Origin: CADEED01 sp043747875
GTDB lineage: Bacteria; Pseudomonadota; Gammaproteobacteria; Steroidobacterales; Steroidobacteraceae
Direction of reading: 5' to 3'
DNA length: 64,000 bases
Assembly: GCA_043747875.1 (NCBI GenBank)
Contig: JAYTOI010000026.1
Span: 1 to 64,000 of the forward strand
Positions 16,991-26,291 of the stretch are shown one piece after another. The position numbers and the translations under genes were made by a program. The notes below the pieces were generated by a model. That model worked only from the letters and a program-made list of their open reading frames with translations. It did no database searches and was not told the DNA's origin. The number at the start of each line of letters is the position of its first letter. The stretch's first letter is position 1.

Positions 16991-19900
16991 GTGTCCATCC
17001 ACGTCGCGCTCAATCACGTCACGCACTATCGCTACGACCGGCTCGTTGCGCTCGGCCCACAGATCGTCCGGCTGCGCCCGGCGCCGCATTGCCGCACGCG
17101 CATCGTTTCGTACTCGCTCAAGGTGACGCCGGCGAAGCATTTCATCAACTGGCAGCAGGATCCGGAGGCTAACTACCTCGGGCGGTTCGTGTTCCCCGAG
17201 AAGACCGACGAGTTGCGCATCGAGGTGGATCTCGTTGCCGAGATGGCGGTGCTGAACCCGTTCGATTTCTTCCTCGAGCCGTACGCGGAAACCTGCCCGT
17301 TCGCGTACCAGGGCGCCGACAAACGCGATCTTGCGCCGTACCTCATCATGTTCCGCGGCGAGCCGAAGTTCCGGGATTACCTCGCCAGCATCCCGCGCGA
17401 GCGCAAGCGCACCATCGACTGGCTGGTGGAGCTGAACCTCAAGCTCGCGCGCGACATCAAGTATCTGATCCGCATGGAGCCGGGCGTGCAGACGCCCGAG
17501 CTCACACTGACCAAGGCCTCGGGCTCGTGCCGCGACTCTTCCTGGCTGCTGGTGCAATTGCTGCGTCACATGGGCCTGGCGGCGCGCTTCGTCTCCGGCT
17601 ATCTGATCCAGCTCACGCCCGACGTGAAATCGCTCGATGGTCCGTCAGGGCCGGAACGAGACTTCACCGATTTGCACGCGTGGTGCGAGGTCTATCTACC
17701 CGGCGCCGGCTGGATCGGCCTCGATCCCACCTCCGGCCTGCTCGCGGGCGAGGGGCACATCCCGCTGGCGTGCACGCCCGAGCCCATGGCCGCGGCGCCG
17801 GTCAGCGGCGCGGTCGACGACGCGAAGGTCGAATTCGAGCACCACATGAAAGTGGGGCGCGTCTGGGAAGCGCCGCGCGTCACCAAGCCGTATACCGAGA
17901 CGCAGTGGCAGGCCATCGAGAAGTTGGGCTACGACATCGATGGGCGGCTGGCCGAGGGCGACGTGCGCCTGACGATGGGCGGCGAGCCGACGTTCGTCTC
18001 GGTCGACGACTCGGACGGCGCGGAGTGGAACACCGCGGCGCTGGGTCCCGACAAACGCCGGCTGGCCATCGACGTCTACCGCCGCCTCAAGGACAAATAC
18101 GCCGCGCAGGGGTTGTCGCATTTCGGCCAGGGCAAGTGGTATCCGGGGGAGCCGTTGCCGCGCTGGTCGTTGAATTGCTTCTGGCGCCGCGATGGCGAGC
18201 CGATGTGGCGCGATCCGGCATTGCTCGACGACGAGACTCAGGATCGCGAGATCAGCGCGGATGACGCCGGCGCATTCCTCGGCGCCGTCGCCGAACGCCT
18301 GGGGCTCGCTCCCAAATACGTGTTCGCGGCGTACGAGGACGCTTTCTACTACGCCTGGCGCGAGCGCAAGTTGCCGGTGAACGTCGATCCGCGCGATTCA
18401 CGTCTCGAAGACGTCGGCGAGCGGGCGCGGCTCACGCGCCTGTTCGAGCAGGGTCTCGATGCGGTGGTGGGTCACGTGCTGCCGTTGGCGCGCGATGAAG
18501 ATGGCGAACGCTGGCGCACGGGCCGCTGGTTCCTGCGCAGCGAACGCTGCCTGCTCGTTCCCGGCGACTCGCCCCTCGGCTTCCGGTTGCCGCTCGACTC
18601 GCAGCCGTGGGTAAAGGCCGAAGACTATCCATACATCGCGCCGCCCGATCCGATGCAAATGGCGCAACCGCTCCCGCGGCATGCCGAAATCCGCGGCCAG
18701 CTGCGCCGTTCGGATGCGAACCGCGGCAGCGCGGGTCCCGACGCGGCACCGCTGAAGGGCGAGTCCGCCGACGACATCACGCGCACCGCGCTGTGCACCG
18801 AGCCGCGCAACGGCGTGCTGCACGTGTTCATGCCGCCAGTCGCGCGGCTCGAGGATTACCTCGAGCTCGTTTCCGCGATCGAATCCACCGCGGAGGAGAT
18901 GAAAACGCCCGTGGTGCTCGAAGGCTACGAGCCGCCCAAGGATCCGCGCCTCAACAGCTTCCGCGTCACACCCGATCCGGGCGTGATCGAAGTCAACATC
19001 CATCCGTCGAGTAGTTGGGACGAACTCGTCGAGCGCACGACGCATCTGTACGACACCGCGCGCCAGTGCCGCCTGACCACCGAGAAGTTCATGATCGACG
19101 GCCGGCACACCGGCACGGGTGGCGGCAATCATTTCGTGCTCGGCGGGGCGACCCCGGCCGACTCGCCGTTCCTGCGCCGGCCCGACCTGCTGCGCAGCCT
19201 GTTGGCCTACTGGCACAACCATCCGTCGCTGTCCTATCTATTCAGCGGCTTGTTCGTCGGCCCGACCTCGCAGGCGCCGCGCGTCGACGAGGCGCGCAAC
19301 GACGCACTGTACGAGCTCGAGCTCGCCTTCGGGCAGCTGCCGCCCGGCACCACGCAAGCCACTGCACCCTGGCTGGTCGACCGGCTGTTCCGCAACCTGC
19401 TGGTGGACTCCACGGGCAATACGCACCGTTCGGAGTTCTGCGTCGACAAGATGTTCTCGCCCGACGGCAACACCGGCCGCCTCGGGTTGCTCGAGATGCG
19501 CGCGTTCGAGATGCCGCCGCACGAGCGCATGAGCCTCACGCAGCAGTTGCTGCTGCGTTCGTTCATCGCCAGATTCTGGCGCGATCCCTATCGACCCGTT
19601 CGGCTGGCGCGCTGGGGCACTGAGCTGCACGACCGCTTCATGCTGCCGTACTTCATCGAGCGCGATTTCGCCGACGTCATCGCCGAGCAGAACGGCGCCG
19701 GTTTCCCGCTGGCCGCCGAGTGGTTCGCGCCGCACTTCGAGTTCCGCTTCCCGAGGTGCGGGGATTTCGCCATGTTCGGCGCCGAGGTGGAGCTGCGCCA
19801 GGCGCTCGAGCCCTGGCACGTCATGGGCGAGGAGGGCGCGGCCGGCGGCGCCGTGCGCTATGTCGATTCATCGGTGGAGAGGCTGCAAGTCAAGGTGACG

Positions 19901-20287
19901 GGCCTCGCGCCAGACCGCTACGCACTGACGTGCAATGGGCGGTGCATTCCGCTGCGGCCCACGGGCACCGCGGGCGAGTTCGTCGCGGGCGTGCGCTACA
20001 AGGCCTGGCAGCCGCCCTCGGCGCTGCACCCCCTGATCCCCTCGCATGCCCCACTGACGTTCGATCTGGTCGACACGTGGATGAACCGCTCGATGGGCGG
20101 CGCTCAGTACCACGTTGCGCATCCCGGCGGGCGCAGTTACGACACTTTCCCCGTGAACGCGTTCGAGTCCGAGAGCCGGCGTCTGGCGCGATTTGTCAGA
20201 ATGGGGCACACACCGCAACGTGTCACACCGCGGACCGAAACGCCGAATCCCGAATTCCCGTTCACGCTCGACCTGCGTACAGTTTGA
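16991..20287 (+). CDS. Large transglutaminase-like protein with DUF2126 region
   Basis: 1098 aa, GTG start. The N-terminal 290 residues form a transglutaminase-like domain: an N-terminal beta region beginning HVALNHVTHYRYDRLVALGP, the Cys box KASGSCRDSSWLLVQLLRH, the His box FTDLHAWCEVYLPGAGWIGL and the Asp in DPTSG. The remaining 800 residues match the DUF2126 half, with RLTMGGEPTFVSVDDSDG, TGTGGGNHFVLGG and MFSPDGNTGRLGLLEMRAFE. These proteins travel with circularly permuted ATP-grasp and alpha-E proteins. A TAGAAT hexamer at 16979 sits very close to the start, so a leaderless transcript is possible. The Cys-His-Asp triad appears intact. Substrate unknown. Confidence 0.92.
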   Translation: MSIHVALNHVTHYRYDRLVALGPQIVRLRPAPHCRTRIVSYSLKVTPAKHFINWQQDPEANYLGRFVFPEKTDELRIEVDLVAEMAVLNPFDFFLEPYAETCPFAYQGADKRDLAPYLIMFRGEPKFRDYLASIPRERKRTIDWLVELNLKLARDIKYLIRMEPGVQTPELTLTKASGSCRDSSWLLVQLLRHMGLAARFVSGYLIQLTPDVKSLDGPSGPERDFTDLHAWCEVYLPGAGWIGLDPTSGLLAGEGHIPLACTPEPMAAAPVSGAVDDAKVEFEHHMKVGRVWEAPRVTKPYTETQWQAIEKLGYDIDGRLAEGDVRLTMGGEPTFVSVDDSDGAEWNTAALGPDKRRLAIDVYRRLKDKYAAQGLSHFGQGKWYPGEPLPRWSLNCFWRRDGEPMWRDPALLDDETQDREISADDAGAFLGAVAERLGLAPKYVFAAYEDAFYYAWRERKLPVNVDPRDSRLEDVGERARLTRLFEQGLDAVVGHVLPLARDEDGERWRTGRWFLRSERCLLVPGDSPLGFRLPLDSQPWVKAEDYPYIAPPDPMQMAQPLPRHAEIRGQLRRSDANRGSAGPDAAPLKGESADDITRTALCTEPRNGVLHVFMPPVARLEDYLELVSAIESTAEEMKTPVVLEGYEPPKDPRLNSFRVTPDPGVIEVNIHPSSSWDELVERTTHLYDTARQCRLTTEKFMIDGRHTGTGGGNHFVLGGATPADSPFLRRPDLLRSLLAYWHNHPSLSYLFSGLFVGPTSQAPRVDEARNDALYELELAFGQLPPGTTQATAPWLVDRLFRNLLVDSTGNTHRSEFCVDKMFSPDGNTGRLGLLEMRAFEMPPHERMSLTQQLLLRSFIARFWRDPYRPVRLARWGTELHDRFMLPYFIERDFADVIAEQNGAGFPLAAEWFAPHFEFRFPRCGDFAMFGAEVELRQALEPWHVMGEEGAAGGAVRYVDSSVERLQVKVTGLAPDRYALTCNGRCIPLRPTGTAGEFVAGVRYKAWQPPSALHPLIPSHAPLTFDLVDTWMNRSMGGAQYHVAHPGGRSYDTFPVNAFESESRRLARFVRMGHTPQRVTPRTETPNPEFPFTLDLRTV

Positions 20288-20290
20288 TGG

Positions 20291-22768
20291 GTGACGGGGA
20301 CTAGTGAAGTGCGCGCAGTACTCGAACCAGACGATCTGCGCCGCTACAACGAACTCAGCGATTCGGGCGGGGGCATGCGCGCGCATTGGCGCGGGCTCTT
20401 CGGACGTCTGCGCGCCGATACATCTCCCGACTCCGTGCGCCGCTCGCTCGAGCTCACGCGCCGCCTCGTCGTCGAGAACGGAGTCACCTACAACGTCTAC
20501 GCCGACCCGCAGGGCGCCGACCGCCCGTGGGCGCTGGATCCACTGCCGTTCGTGCTGCCGGCCGACGAGTGGCGCGCCATCGAAGCCGGCGTCGCGCAGC
20601 GCACGAAGCTGCTGAACGCACTGCTGCAGGATCTCTACGGACCGCAGCGCCTGCTCGCCGAGGGCTTCGTCCCGACCGAGCTGCCGTTCGGCCACCCTAA
20701 CTACCTTTGGCCCTGCCAGGATCTGCGGCCCGCCGACGGCACCTGGCTGCACGTCTACGCCGCCGACCTCGCGCGCGGACCCGACGGCCGCTGGTGGCTG
20801 CTCGCCGACCGCACGCAGGCGCCGTCGGGCGCGGGCTACGCACTCGAGAACCGCGAGATCCTCGAACAGGTGCATCCCGAGACCATTCCCGAGATGGGCG
20901 TGCGCCGCGTGCGCGGTTTCTTAGGTGGGCTGCGCGAGCACCTGTTGCACGTCCACATGCAAGGGGCGGCCGGCGAAGGGTCGCCGCTCGCCGTCATCCT
21001 CACTCCGGGACCGTACAACGAGACCTACTTCGAGCACGCGTATCTCGCGCGCCACCTCGGCATGCCGCTGGTCGAAGGCAGCGACCTGACGGTGCGCGGC
21101 GACACGGTTTTCCTCAAGACGCTCGGCGGCCTGCGGCGCGTGCACTCGATCTTTCGCCGGCTCGACGACGACTTCTGCGACCCGCTCGAGCTGCGTGGCG
21201 ACTCCGCGCTCGGCGTGCCGGGGTTGTTAGGGGCGCTGCGTGCCGGGCGCGTCGTCGTCGCGAATGCGCTCGGCACGGGCGTGCTCGAATCCGCGGCCTG
21301 GCTCGGTTTCCTGCCCGCGATCTCCGAGCGGCTGATCGGCGAGAAGCTGCTGCTGCCCGAGGTTGCGACGTGGTGGCTGGGCGAGAAGCCCGCGCTCGAG
21401 TACGTGCTCGCGAACCTCGACCGGCTGGTCATAAAGCCCGCCTATCCGAATCAGCGCTTCGAGCCGATGTTCGGCCGCGATTACGTGGGCCGGGCGCGCG
21501 AGGAACTGATCGCGCGCATGCGCAATCGTCCCTATGCCTACGTGGCGCAGGAGCACCTGCGCTTGTCGCAGGCGCCGGTGTGGAAATCCGCCGCGTCGAC
21601 CGAACTCACGGCGCGCGCGCTCACGATCCGCGTGTATGCGGTGAACGGCCCGAATGGCGTGCAGGTGCTGCCCGGCGGCCTGGCGCGCGTCGCCAACGAG
21701 GCCGCGGCCGATGTCGTCTCCACGCAGCGCGGCGGCGGCGCGAAGGACATCTGGGTGCTGGCGGGCGATTCGCACGACGAAACGCTCACGCCCGTGTCCG
21801 CCACGACGCAATCCGGAAAATGGACGCTCGCGCAGCGGCAGGATTACGTGCCGTCGCGCCTGGTCGAGAATCTGTTCTGGCTGGGACGCTACACCGTTCG
21901 CTGCGAAAACACCGCCCGGCTGCTGTTGCGCACGCTCGCGGTCCGCAGCGATTCACGCGTGTGGAACCATGCGCAGGAGATCTGCCGCGCGCTGGGCGCG
22001 GTGGCCGAAAAAGGCGACGTGCTCGATGCGCTGCACGATCGCGACCAGGGCGTGCACGTGGACGTCAAGCATCTCGCCTGGTGCGCATCGCAGGTGCGCA
22101 ACCGGCTGTCGGCGCGCTATTGGCGCGGCGTGGTCGGATTGCAGCGGCAGATGCAGGAGGCGCCGGCCACGCGTGGCAGCAGCCGCGAGGTCTACGAGAA
22201 GCTGCTGCTGTCGCTGGCGGCGCTCACGGGGTTCTCCGAAGAGGACATGATGCAAGACGAGGGCTGGCGCGTGATGCGTCTCGGCCGGCGCATCGAGCGC
22301 ATGCAGTTCGTCGCGGGCATCCTGGCGCGCCAGCTCGGTGGCGACCACGCCACGCGTCCCGAGACCGTCGAGTGGCTGCTCGACGTCTGCGACAGCACAT
22401 CTATCTACCGCGCGCGCTACATCGGCGCGCCGCGTCTCTCGCAGTTGATCAACCTGCTGCTGTACGACCTCGCGCATCCGATGTCGCTGGCGTTTCACCA
22501 CCGCTCGGTGGATCGCGATCTCGACGACCTCGCGCGCTCGCTCGAGGGTGAACGCGAGCGCGGCGTGCCCGAGCTGCCGCTGCTGCCGCAGCTGCCGCAG
22601 GGCTCCGCCGAGCCGCTCGACGCGCCCGATGCTTGCGGCGACGAGGCGCGGGCGGCGCTCGCGGCCAAGCTCGACGTGCTGGCGGCCGGCGCCGCGGCCT
22701 TGTCCGACCGGCTCTCGCGGCGCTACTTCGCGCACATCGAGTCCGACGCACACGCCCTGGCCACATGA
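20291..22768 (+). CDS. Circularly permuted ATP-grasp fused to alpha-E domain
   Basis: 825 aa, GTG start 3 bp after the previous stop. Residues about 50-490 repeat the ATP-grasp module: YNVYADPQGADRPWALDPLP, LLNALLQDLYGPQRLL, ADRTQAPSGAGYALENREIL, LVIKPAYPNQRFEPMFG and VSTQRGGGAKDIWVL. Residues about 515-825 are an alpha-E domain starting SRLVENLFWLGRYTVRCENT. It therefore joins in one chain the two proteins that are separate at 14187-16821. It is the second gene of a three-gene operon and is followed with an ATGA overlap by a transglutaminase gene. The fused form is known for this family, but having both forms side by side marks two parallel modules. Confidence 0.93.
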   Translation: MTGTSEVRAVLEPDDLRRYNELSDSGGGMRAHWRGLFGRLRADTSPDSVRRSLELTRRLVVENGVTYNVYADPQGADRPWALDPLPFVLPADEWRAIEAGVAQRTKLLNALLQDLYGPQRLLAEGFVPTELPFGHPNYLWPCQDLRPADGTWLHVYAADLARGPDGRWWLLADRTQAPSGAGYALENREILEQVHPETIPEMGVRRVRGFLGGLREHLLHVHMQGAAGEGSPLAVILTPGPYNETYFEHAYLARHLGMPLVEGSDLTVRGDTVFLKTLGGLRRVHSIFRRLDDDFCDPLELRGDSALGVPGLLGALRAGRVVVANALGTGVLESAAWLGFLPAISERLIGEKLLLPEVATWWLGEKPALEYVLANLDRLVIKPAYPNQRFEPMFGRDYVGRAREELIARMRNRPYAYVAQEHLRLSQAPVWKSAASTELTARALTIRVYAVNGPNGVQVLPGGLARVANEAAADVVSTQRGGGAKDIWVLAGDSHDETLTPVSATTQSGKWTLAQRQDYVPSRLVENLFWLGRYTVRCENTARLLLRTLAVRSDSRVWNHAQEICRALGAVAEKGDVLDALHDRDQGVHVDVKHLAWCASQVRNRLSARYWRGVVGLQRQMQEAPATRGSSREVYEKLLLSLAALTGFSEEDMMQDEGWRVMRLGRRIERMQFVAGILARQLGGDHATRPETVEWLLDVCDSTSIYRARYIGAPRLSQLINLLLYDLAHPMSLAFHHRSVDRDLDDLARSLEGERERGVPELPLLPQLPQGSAEPLDAPDACGDEARAALAAKLDVLAAGAAALSDRLSRRYFAHIESDAHALAT

Positions 22769-23679
22769 AGCGCACCTACCGCGTCCGTCACGAGACCCGC
22801 TACGACTACGCCGCGGACGTCGTGCATTCGCATCATCTGCTGCATCTCGTGCCGCGCCCCGCGAGCCATCAGCAATGCCTCGAGTACGCGCTCGAGATCG
22901 AGCCGGAGAACTGCCGCACGTCGAACGAGGTCGATGCCTTCGGCAATCCGCTGGTGCGCGTCGAGCTCGCACAGCCGCACCGGCAGCTGAGTGTCGTGTC
23001 GACGATGGAGATCGAGGTGCATCCCCGTGTTGCGGTGAACGCCGACACCACCGACCCCTGGGAAAAAGTGCGCGAGACCTTCGCGTATCGCGGCGAAGTG
23101 ATGCTGGACATGGGTCCGTCGCGTGACGTGCTCGACGCAGCCCGCTTCCGGCACGAGTCGCCGCACGTGCGTCTGAAGCAGGCGTTCACGGACTATTCGG
23201 CGGCATGTTTTCAGCCCGGGCAGCCCATCCTGCTGTGCGTCGAGCAGCTCACGACGAAGCTGAACGAGGACATCGAGTACGCGCCCGGCGAGACCACCAT
23301 CACCACTTCGGTCAACGAGGTGCTCGCGAAGCGGCGCGGTGTCTGCCAGGACTTCGCGCACCTCATGATTTCCTGCCTGCGCTCGCGCGGCCTGCCGGCG
23401 CGCTACGTGAGCGGCTATCTACGTACCAATGCCACGCTCGCGGACGGCAAAGAGCTCGTTGGCGATGCCGCATCGCATGCCTGGGTATCGGTGTGGAGTC
23501 CGCCGTACGGCTGGATCGAGCTCGATCCGACCAACGGCTGCTTCGCCGGGACGGATCACATCGCGGTGGCCTGGGGCCGCGACTTCGGCGACGTCTCGCC
23601 GCTGCGCGGCGTGATACTCGGCGGCGGGCGCCACAAACTATCGGTGACGGTGGCGGTGGAGCCCCTCGCGCCCCGATAA
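22765..23679 (+). CDS. Transglutaminase-like domain protein
   Basis: 304 aa. ATG 22765 overlaps the upstream TGA (ATGA), indicating coupling; the frame is open further upstream but that part is a shadow of the previous gene. It has the bacterial transglutaminase N-terminal region (YRVRHETRYDYAADVVHSHH), the Cys box RRGVCQDFAHLMISCLRSRG, the His box SHAWVSVWSPPYGWIELDPT and the Asp in DPTNG, so the Cys-His-Asp triad is intact. No signal peptide, so probably cytoplasmic. It acts with the ATP-grasp/alpha-E fusion upstream, presumably forming or cleaving an amide link in an unidentified product. Confidence 0.92.
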   Translation: MKRTYRVRHETRYDYAADVVHSHHLLHLVPRPASHQQCLEYALEIEPENCRTSNEVDAFGNPLVRVELAQPHRQLSVVSTMEIEVHPRVAVNADTTDPWEKVRETFAYRGEVMLDMGPSRDVLDAARFRHESPHVRLKQAFTDYSAACFQPGQPILLCVEQLTTKLNEDIEYAPGETTITTSVNEVLAKRRGVCQDFAHLMISCLRSRGLPARYVSGYLRTNATLADGKELVGDAASHAWVSVWSPPYGWIELDPTNGCFAGTDHIAVAWGRDFGDVSPLRGVILGGGRHKLSVTVAVEPLAPR

Positions 23680-23735
23680 ACGCGGATGCGCCCATATCAG
23701 GTGAGCGCAACCGATGTGGTCGAAGACAAGCCGGG

Positions 23736-24341
23736 TCAAGGCACGGCTGGCGACTCCATGCCCGCCACGACTGCAGCCCGAAGTTTCTCGACATCGGCGG
23801 CGCGCACGTAGCGCAGGATGTTGCGCCACATCGTGTGATAGCCGTATCCGCCGTCGGTGAGCTCCTGGACCGCATCTTCAATGCTCCAGTTCTGCTCGAG
23901 GATGCGATACATCGCGCTCATGAGCCCCGTGCGGTCGGCGCCATGCTGGCAGTGGATGAGAAACGGCCCATTCTCGACTTTACGCAGCAGGCGCATCACC
24001 GCGATCACGTGTCTGTCGTCCACGCGCCAGGTGAGGATCTTCAGACGCTCGGTGCGCAGACTCGTGCCGCGCACTTCATCCTGGTCGTCGTTGAACGCAC
24101 GTAGGTTGATGACGGTGCGGATGCCGAGCTTCTCGAGGTTCTTCATGCCGAGCGCGGTGGGCTGCTCGCTGCGATAGAGCATGGTCGAGATGCGGTGCAG
24201 GTTGGGCGCGCCCTCGATCGCGATGGGCTCCGCCCAGTCGGCGGGGCGCGTCACCGGCAGCGGCGGCGCGGTCTCGTTTGGATCTTCAGCCACGGCGACC
24301 CCCGCGATGAGAAGCAGCAGCAGGGAAAAGGCCCGAATCAC
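23736..24341 (-). CDS. Exported dual-specificity/tyrosine-type phosphatase
   Basis: 201 aa. Signal peptide MIRAFSLLLLLIAGVAVAED, then a compact Cys-based phosphatase domain. The active-site loop is HCQHGADRT (C131, R137; HC-x5-R-T), and the general-acid loop probably lies in the WRVDDRHV segment. The region LYRSEQPTALGMKNLEKLG resembles the PTP/DSP-like group that includes DUF442-type and plant/fungal Siw14-like enzymes. Its start overlaps the end of the glycosyltransferase gene by 4 nt, so the two are coupled. A periplasmic phosphatase acting on a lipid or glycan intermediate is inferred from its neighbours. Confidence 0.85.
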   Translation of the reverse strand: MIRAFSLLLLLIAGVAVAEDPNETAPPLPVTRPADWAEPIAIEGAPNLHRISTMLYRSEQPTALGMKNLEKLGIRTVINLRAFNDDQDEVRGTSLRTERLKILTWRVDDRHVIAVMRLLRKVENGPFLIHCQHGADRTGLMSAMYRILEQNWSIEDAVQELTDGGYGYHTMWRNILRYVRAADVEKLRAAVVAGMESPAVP

Positions 24342-25477
24342 ATGGATGCGGACAATAGCGCAACCACGTCCGCGGCCGCGGCCGGCCGCGCGATTTTGTG
24401 CGCCGCCTCACTCATCGCGGCGAGCCGCGCCGGTTCGGCCAGCAGGCGCGCGAGCTTGAACTCGAAGCTCGCGGCGTCCACGGCCTTCACGGCCGCGCCG
24501 GCTTCCAGTAGATAGTCGGCGTTGCGCTCTTCCTGGCCGGGGATCGGCGACACGAGCAGCATCGGCTTGCGCTTCGCCAGGCACTCCGACACCGACAGTC
24601 CGCCGGGCTTGGTGACGACCAGATCGGCGGCGGTCATCACGCGTTCCACCGTGGTGGTGAAGCCGAGCGCAAACAGCCTGCCCGGATGCGCCGCCGCGAG
24701 CTTCGTCAGCCGCCCGAGCAGTGCCTCGTTGCGACCCGCGAGCGCCACGACTTGCAGCTCGCGTGGCTGGGCGAGCACGCGCGCGGCGAGCTCATCGAGC
24801 GAGCCCACGCCCGCGCCACCGGCCATGAGCACCACGGTGAATTTATCCGGCGCGATGCCGAGTTCGGCGGCGCACACCGCGCGCTCGAGCGGCGCGGCGA
24901 ACTGCGGCATCACCGCAATGCCGGTGACGGCGATCCGCTCGCGCGGCACGCCGCGATCCGCGAGACGAAATGCCACTTCGTCGCTGGCGACGCAGTAGCG
25001 GTCGACGTGCGGCTGCACCCAGAGTGCGTGCACGTCGAAATCGGTGACCTGCACCCACAGCGGCGGTAATTTGGCGCGCTCCTGGTCGCCGAGCTTCGCG
25101 CGTGCGCGTGACAGCAGCTCCGCCGGCAGGAAATGGGTGCAGAGGATGGCGCTGGGCCCGAGACGCTGGATCTCGGCTCCCAGCTTGCGCGTGTTGAGCT
25201 TTTCCACCGCGCGTTTGAGCTTGCCCACGAAGGAATCGCGCGTCGGCCGGTCGGACCTGGAATATAGATAGGACCAGAGCTGCGGCAGCTTCTCGACCAG
25301 CTTGATGTACTGGTCGGCGTACAGCTTCTTGAATTCCCTCGGCACGAGTGTGAGCAGGTCGACGTGGGTCGCGTGCCAGGGTGGCTTTGCGTTCCGGGCA
25401 GCGGCCTCGAGCGCCTGTGCGGCGCGCACGTGGCCGGCGCCCGCGGATACGGACAGCACGAGCAGCCGCTTGCGCAT
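24338..25477 (-). CDS. MGDG-synthase/processive diacylglycerol glucosyltransferase-like GT28 glycosyltransferase
   Basis: 379 aa. Opens with LLVLSVSAGAGHVRAAQALE, the N-terminal signature of the MGDG synthase/UgtP branch of GT28 (MurG-like). It has THFLPAELLSRA, VTDFDVHALWVQPHVDRYCV and GIAVMPQFA in the N-terminal acceptor domain. The donor-binding region carries VVLMAGGAGVGSLDELAARV, VVTKPGGLSVSECLAKRKPM and PIPGQEERNADYLLEAGAAV. It is predicted to transfer a sugar to a diacylglycerol-type lipid at the inner membrane. It lies directly downstream of an acyltransferase (1-bp gap) and overlaps the phosphatase, so the three genes look like one lipid-modifying operon. Confidence 0.88.
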   Translation of the reverse strand: MRKRLLVLSVSAGAGHVRAAQALEAAARNAKPPWHATHVDLLTLVPREFKKLYADQYIKLVEKLPQLWSYLYSRSDRPTRDSFVGKLKRAVEKLNTRKLGAEIQRLGPSAILCTHFLPAELLSRARAKLGDQERAKLPPLWVQVTDFDVHALWVQPHVDRYCVASDEVAFRLADRGVPRERIAVTGIAVMPQFAAPLERAVCAAELGIAPDKFTVVLMAGGAGVGSLDELAARVLAQPRELQVVALAGRNEALLGRLTKLAAAHPGRLFALGFTTTVERVMTAADLVVTKPGGLSVSECLAKRKPMLLVSPIPGQEERNADYLLEAGAAVKAVDAASFEFKLARLLAEPARLAAMSEAAHKIARPAAAADVVALLSASM

Positions 25478-25478
25478 G

Positions 25479-26093
25479 CTAGAAATTCTCCGGGTGCCGC
25501 GCCATCTCGCGCGAGAACAGCGCCTTGATCGCGGGCAGATCCACCTTGATGTCGCCCGACGGCATGAACGGCGGCAGGATCATGACCAGCCGCTTCGCGT
25601 AGTGCAGCGCAACGGGCACGATGGGCACGCCGGCCTCGGTTGCGATGTAGTAGAACCCGAGCTTCCATTCCGCGACCCGCGAGCGCGTGCCTTCGGGAGT
25701 GATCGTGATCGACATGCGCTCGCGGCGCCCGAACTCCGACACGCAGACGCGTACCACGTTGCTGCCACGCGCGCGATCGATCGCCATGCCGCCGAACCGG
25801 CGGGCCAGCGGACCCAGCGGCCAGAAGAACGCGCTTTGCTTGGCGAGCCAGGTGTTGTCGAGCCGCAGCGCCAGATACGCGCAGAAGCCGTGGAAGAAAT
25901 CCCAGTTCGACGTGTGCGGCGCCACGATCATCACGAACTTGGGCAGGTCGGGCATGTTTCCGGCGATGCGCCAGCCGGACAGGCGCATGAGCAGGATGCC
26001 GCACCAACGCCGCCAGCGGGCCTTGACCTGCGGCGCGTGGGGTGGAAGAAACGGAAATCCCGGGGAGTCGGCAGGGGCGGAGGGCTTGGACAT
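25479..26093 (-). CDS. Lysophospholipid/1-acylglycerol-3-phosphate-type acyltransferase
   Basis: 204 aa, PlsC superfamily. The HxxxxD catalytic motif is HTSNWDFFHGF, followed by FGGMAIDRARGSNVV (block II) and ITPEGTRSRVAEWK (block III, the EGTRS substrate motif), then GVPIVPVALHY (block IV). It is short, without a strong N-terminal membrane anchor, resembling the small group often seen with glycolipid genes. It is first in the minus-strand group with the glycosyltransferase and phosphatase. It probably acylates a lysolipid or glycerol intermediate. Confidence in the family is high; the substrate is unknown. Confidence 0.87.
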   Translation of the reverse strand: MSKPSAPADSPGFPFLPPHAPQVKARWRRWCGILLMRLSGWRIAGNMPDLPKFVMIVAPHTSNWDFFHGFCAYLALRLDNTWLAKQSAFFWPLGPLARRFGGMAIDRARGSNVVRVCVSEFGRRERMSITITPEGTRSRVAEWKLGFYYIATEAGVPIVPVALHYAKRLVMILPPFMPSGDIKVDLPAIKALFSREMARHPENF

Positions 26094-26150
26094 CGCGCGC
26101 GATGTTAGCCCATCGCGCGGCCCTCAAGGGGCGAGTCGGTTGCGGGCCGA

Positions 26151-26206
26151 GAGGCGGACACCAAGTCCCCGCTAGAGGGGGGATGGGGGACTGGTGTCCG
26201 CGCCTC
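26151..26206. repeat. Imperfect inverted repeat (REP-like hairpin)
   Basis: GAGGCGGACACCAAGTCCCC (26151-26170) pairs with GGGGACTGGTGTCCGCGCCTC (26186-26206), with one bulged base and a 2-base insertion. There is no T-run. It lies between the acyltransferase gene and the small secreted protein gene. Similar strong hairpins sit at several other gene borders in this window. Confidence 0.8.
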
Positions 26207-26291
26207 GCCGCGTTTCGGTGTCGACGCGATAGTTAGCTCCTCGTCCGACTGTTTCGATTCATTCGGGCCGTGCCCGTTCGGTGTTCCTGGT

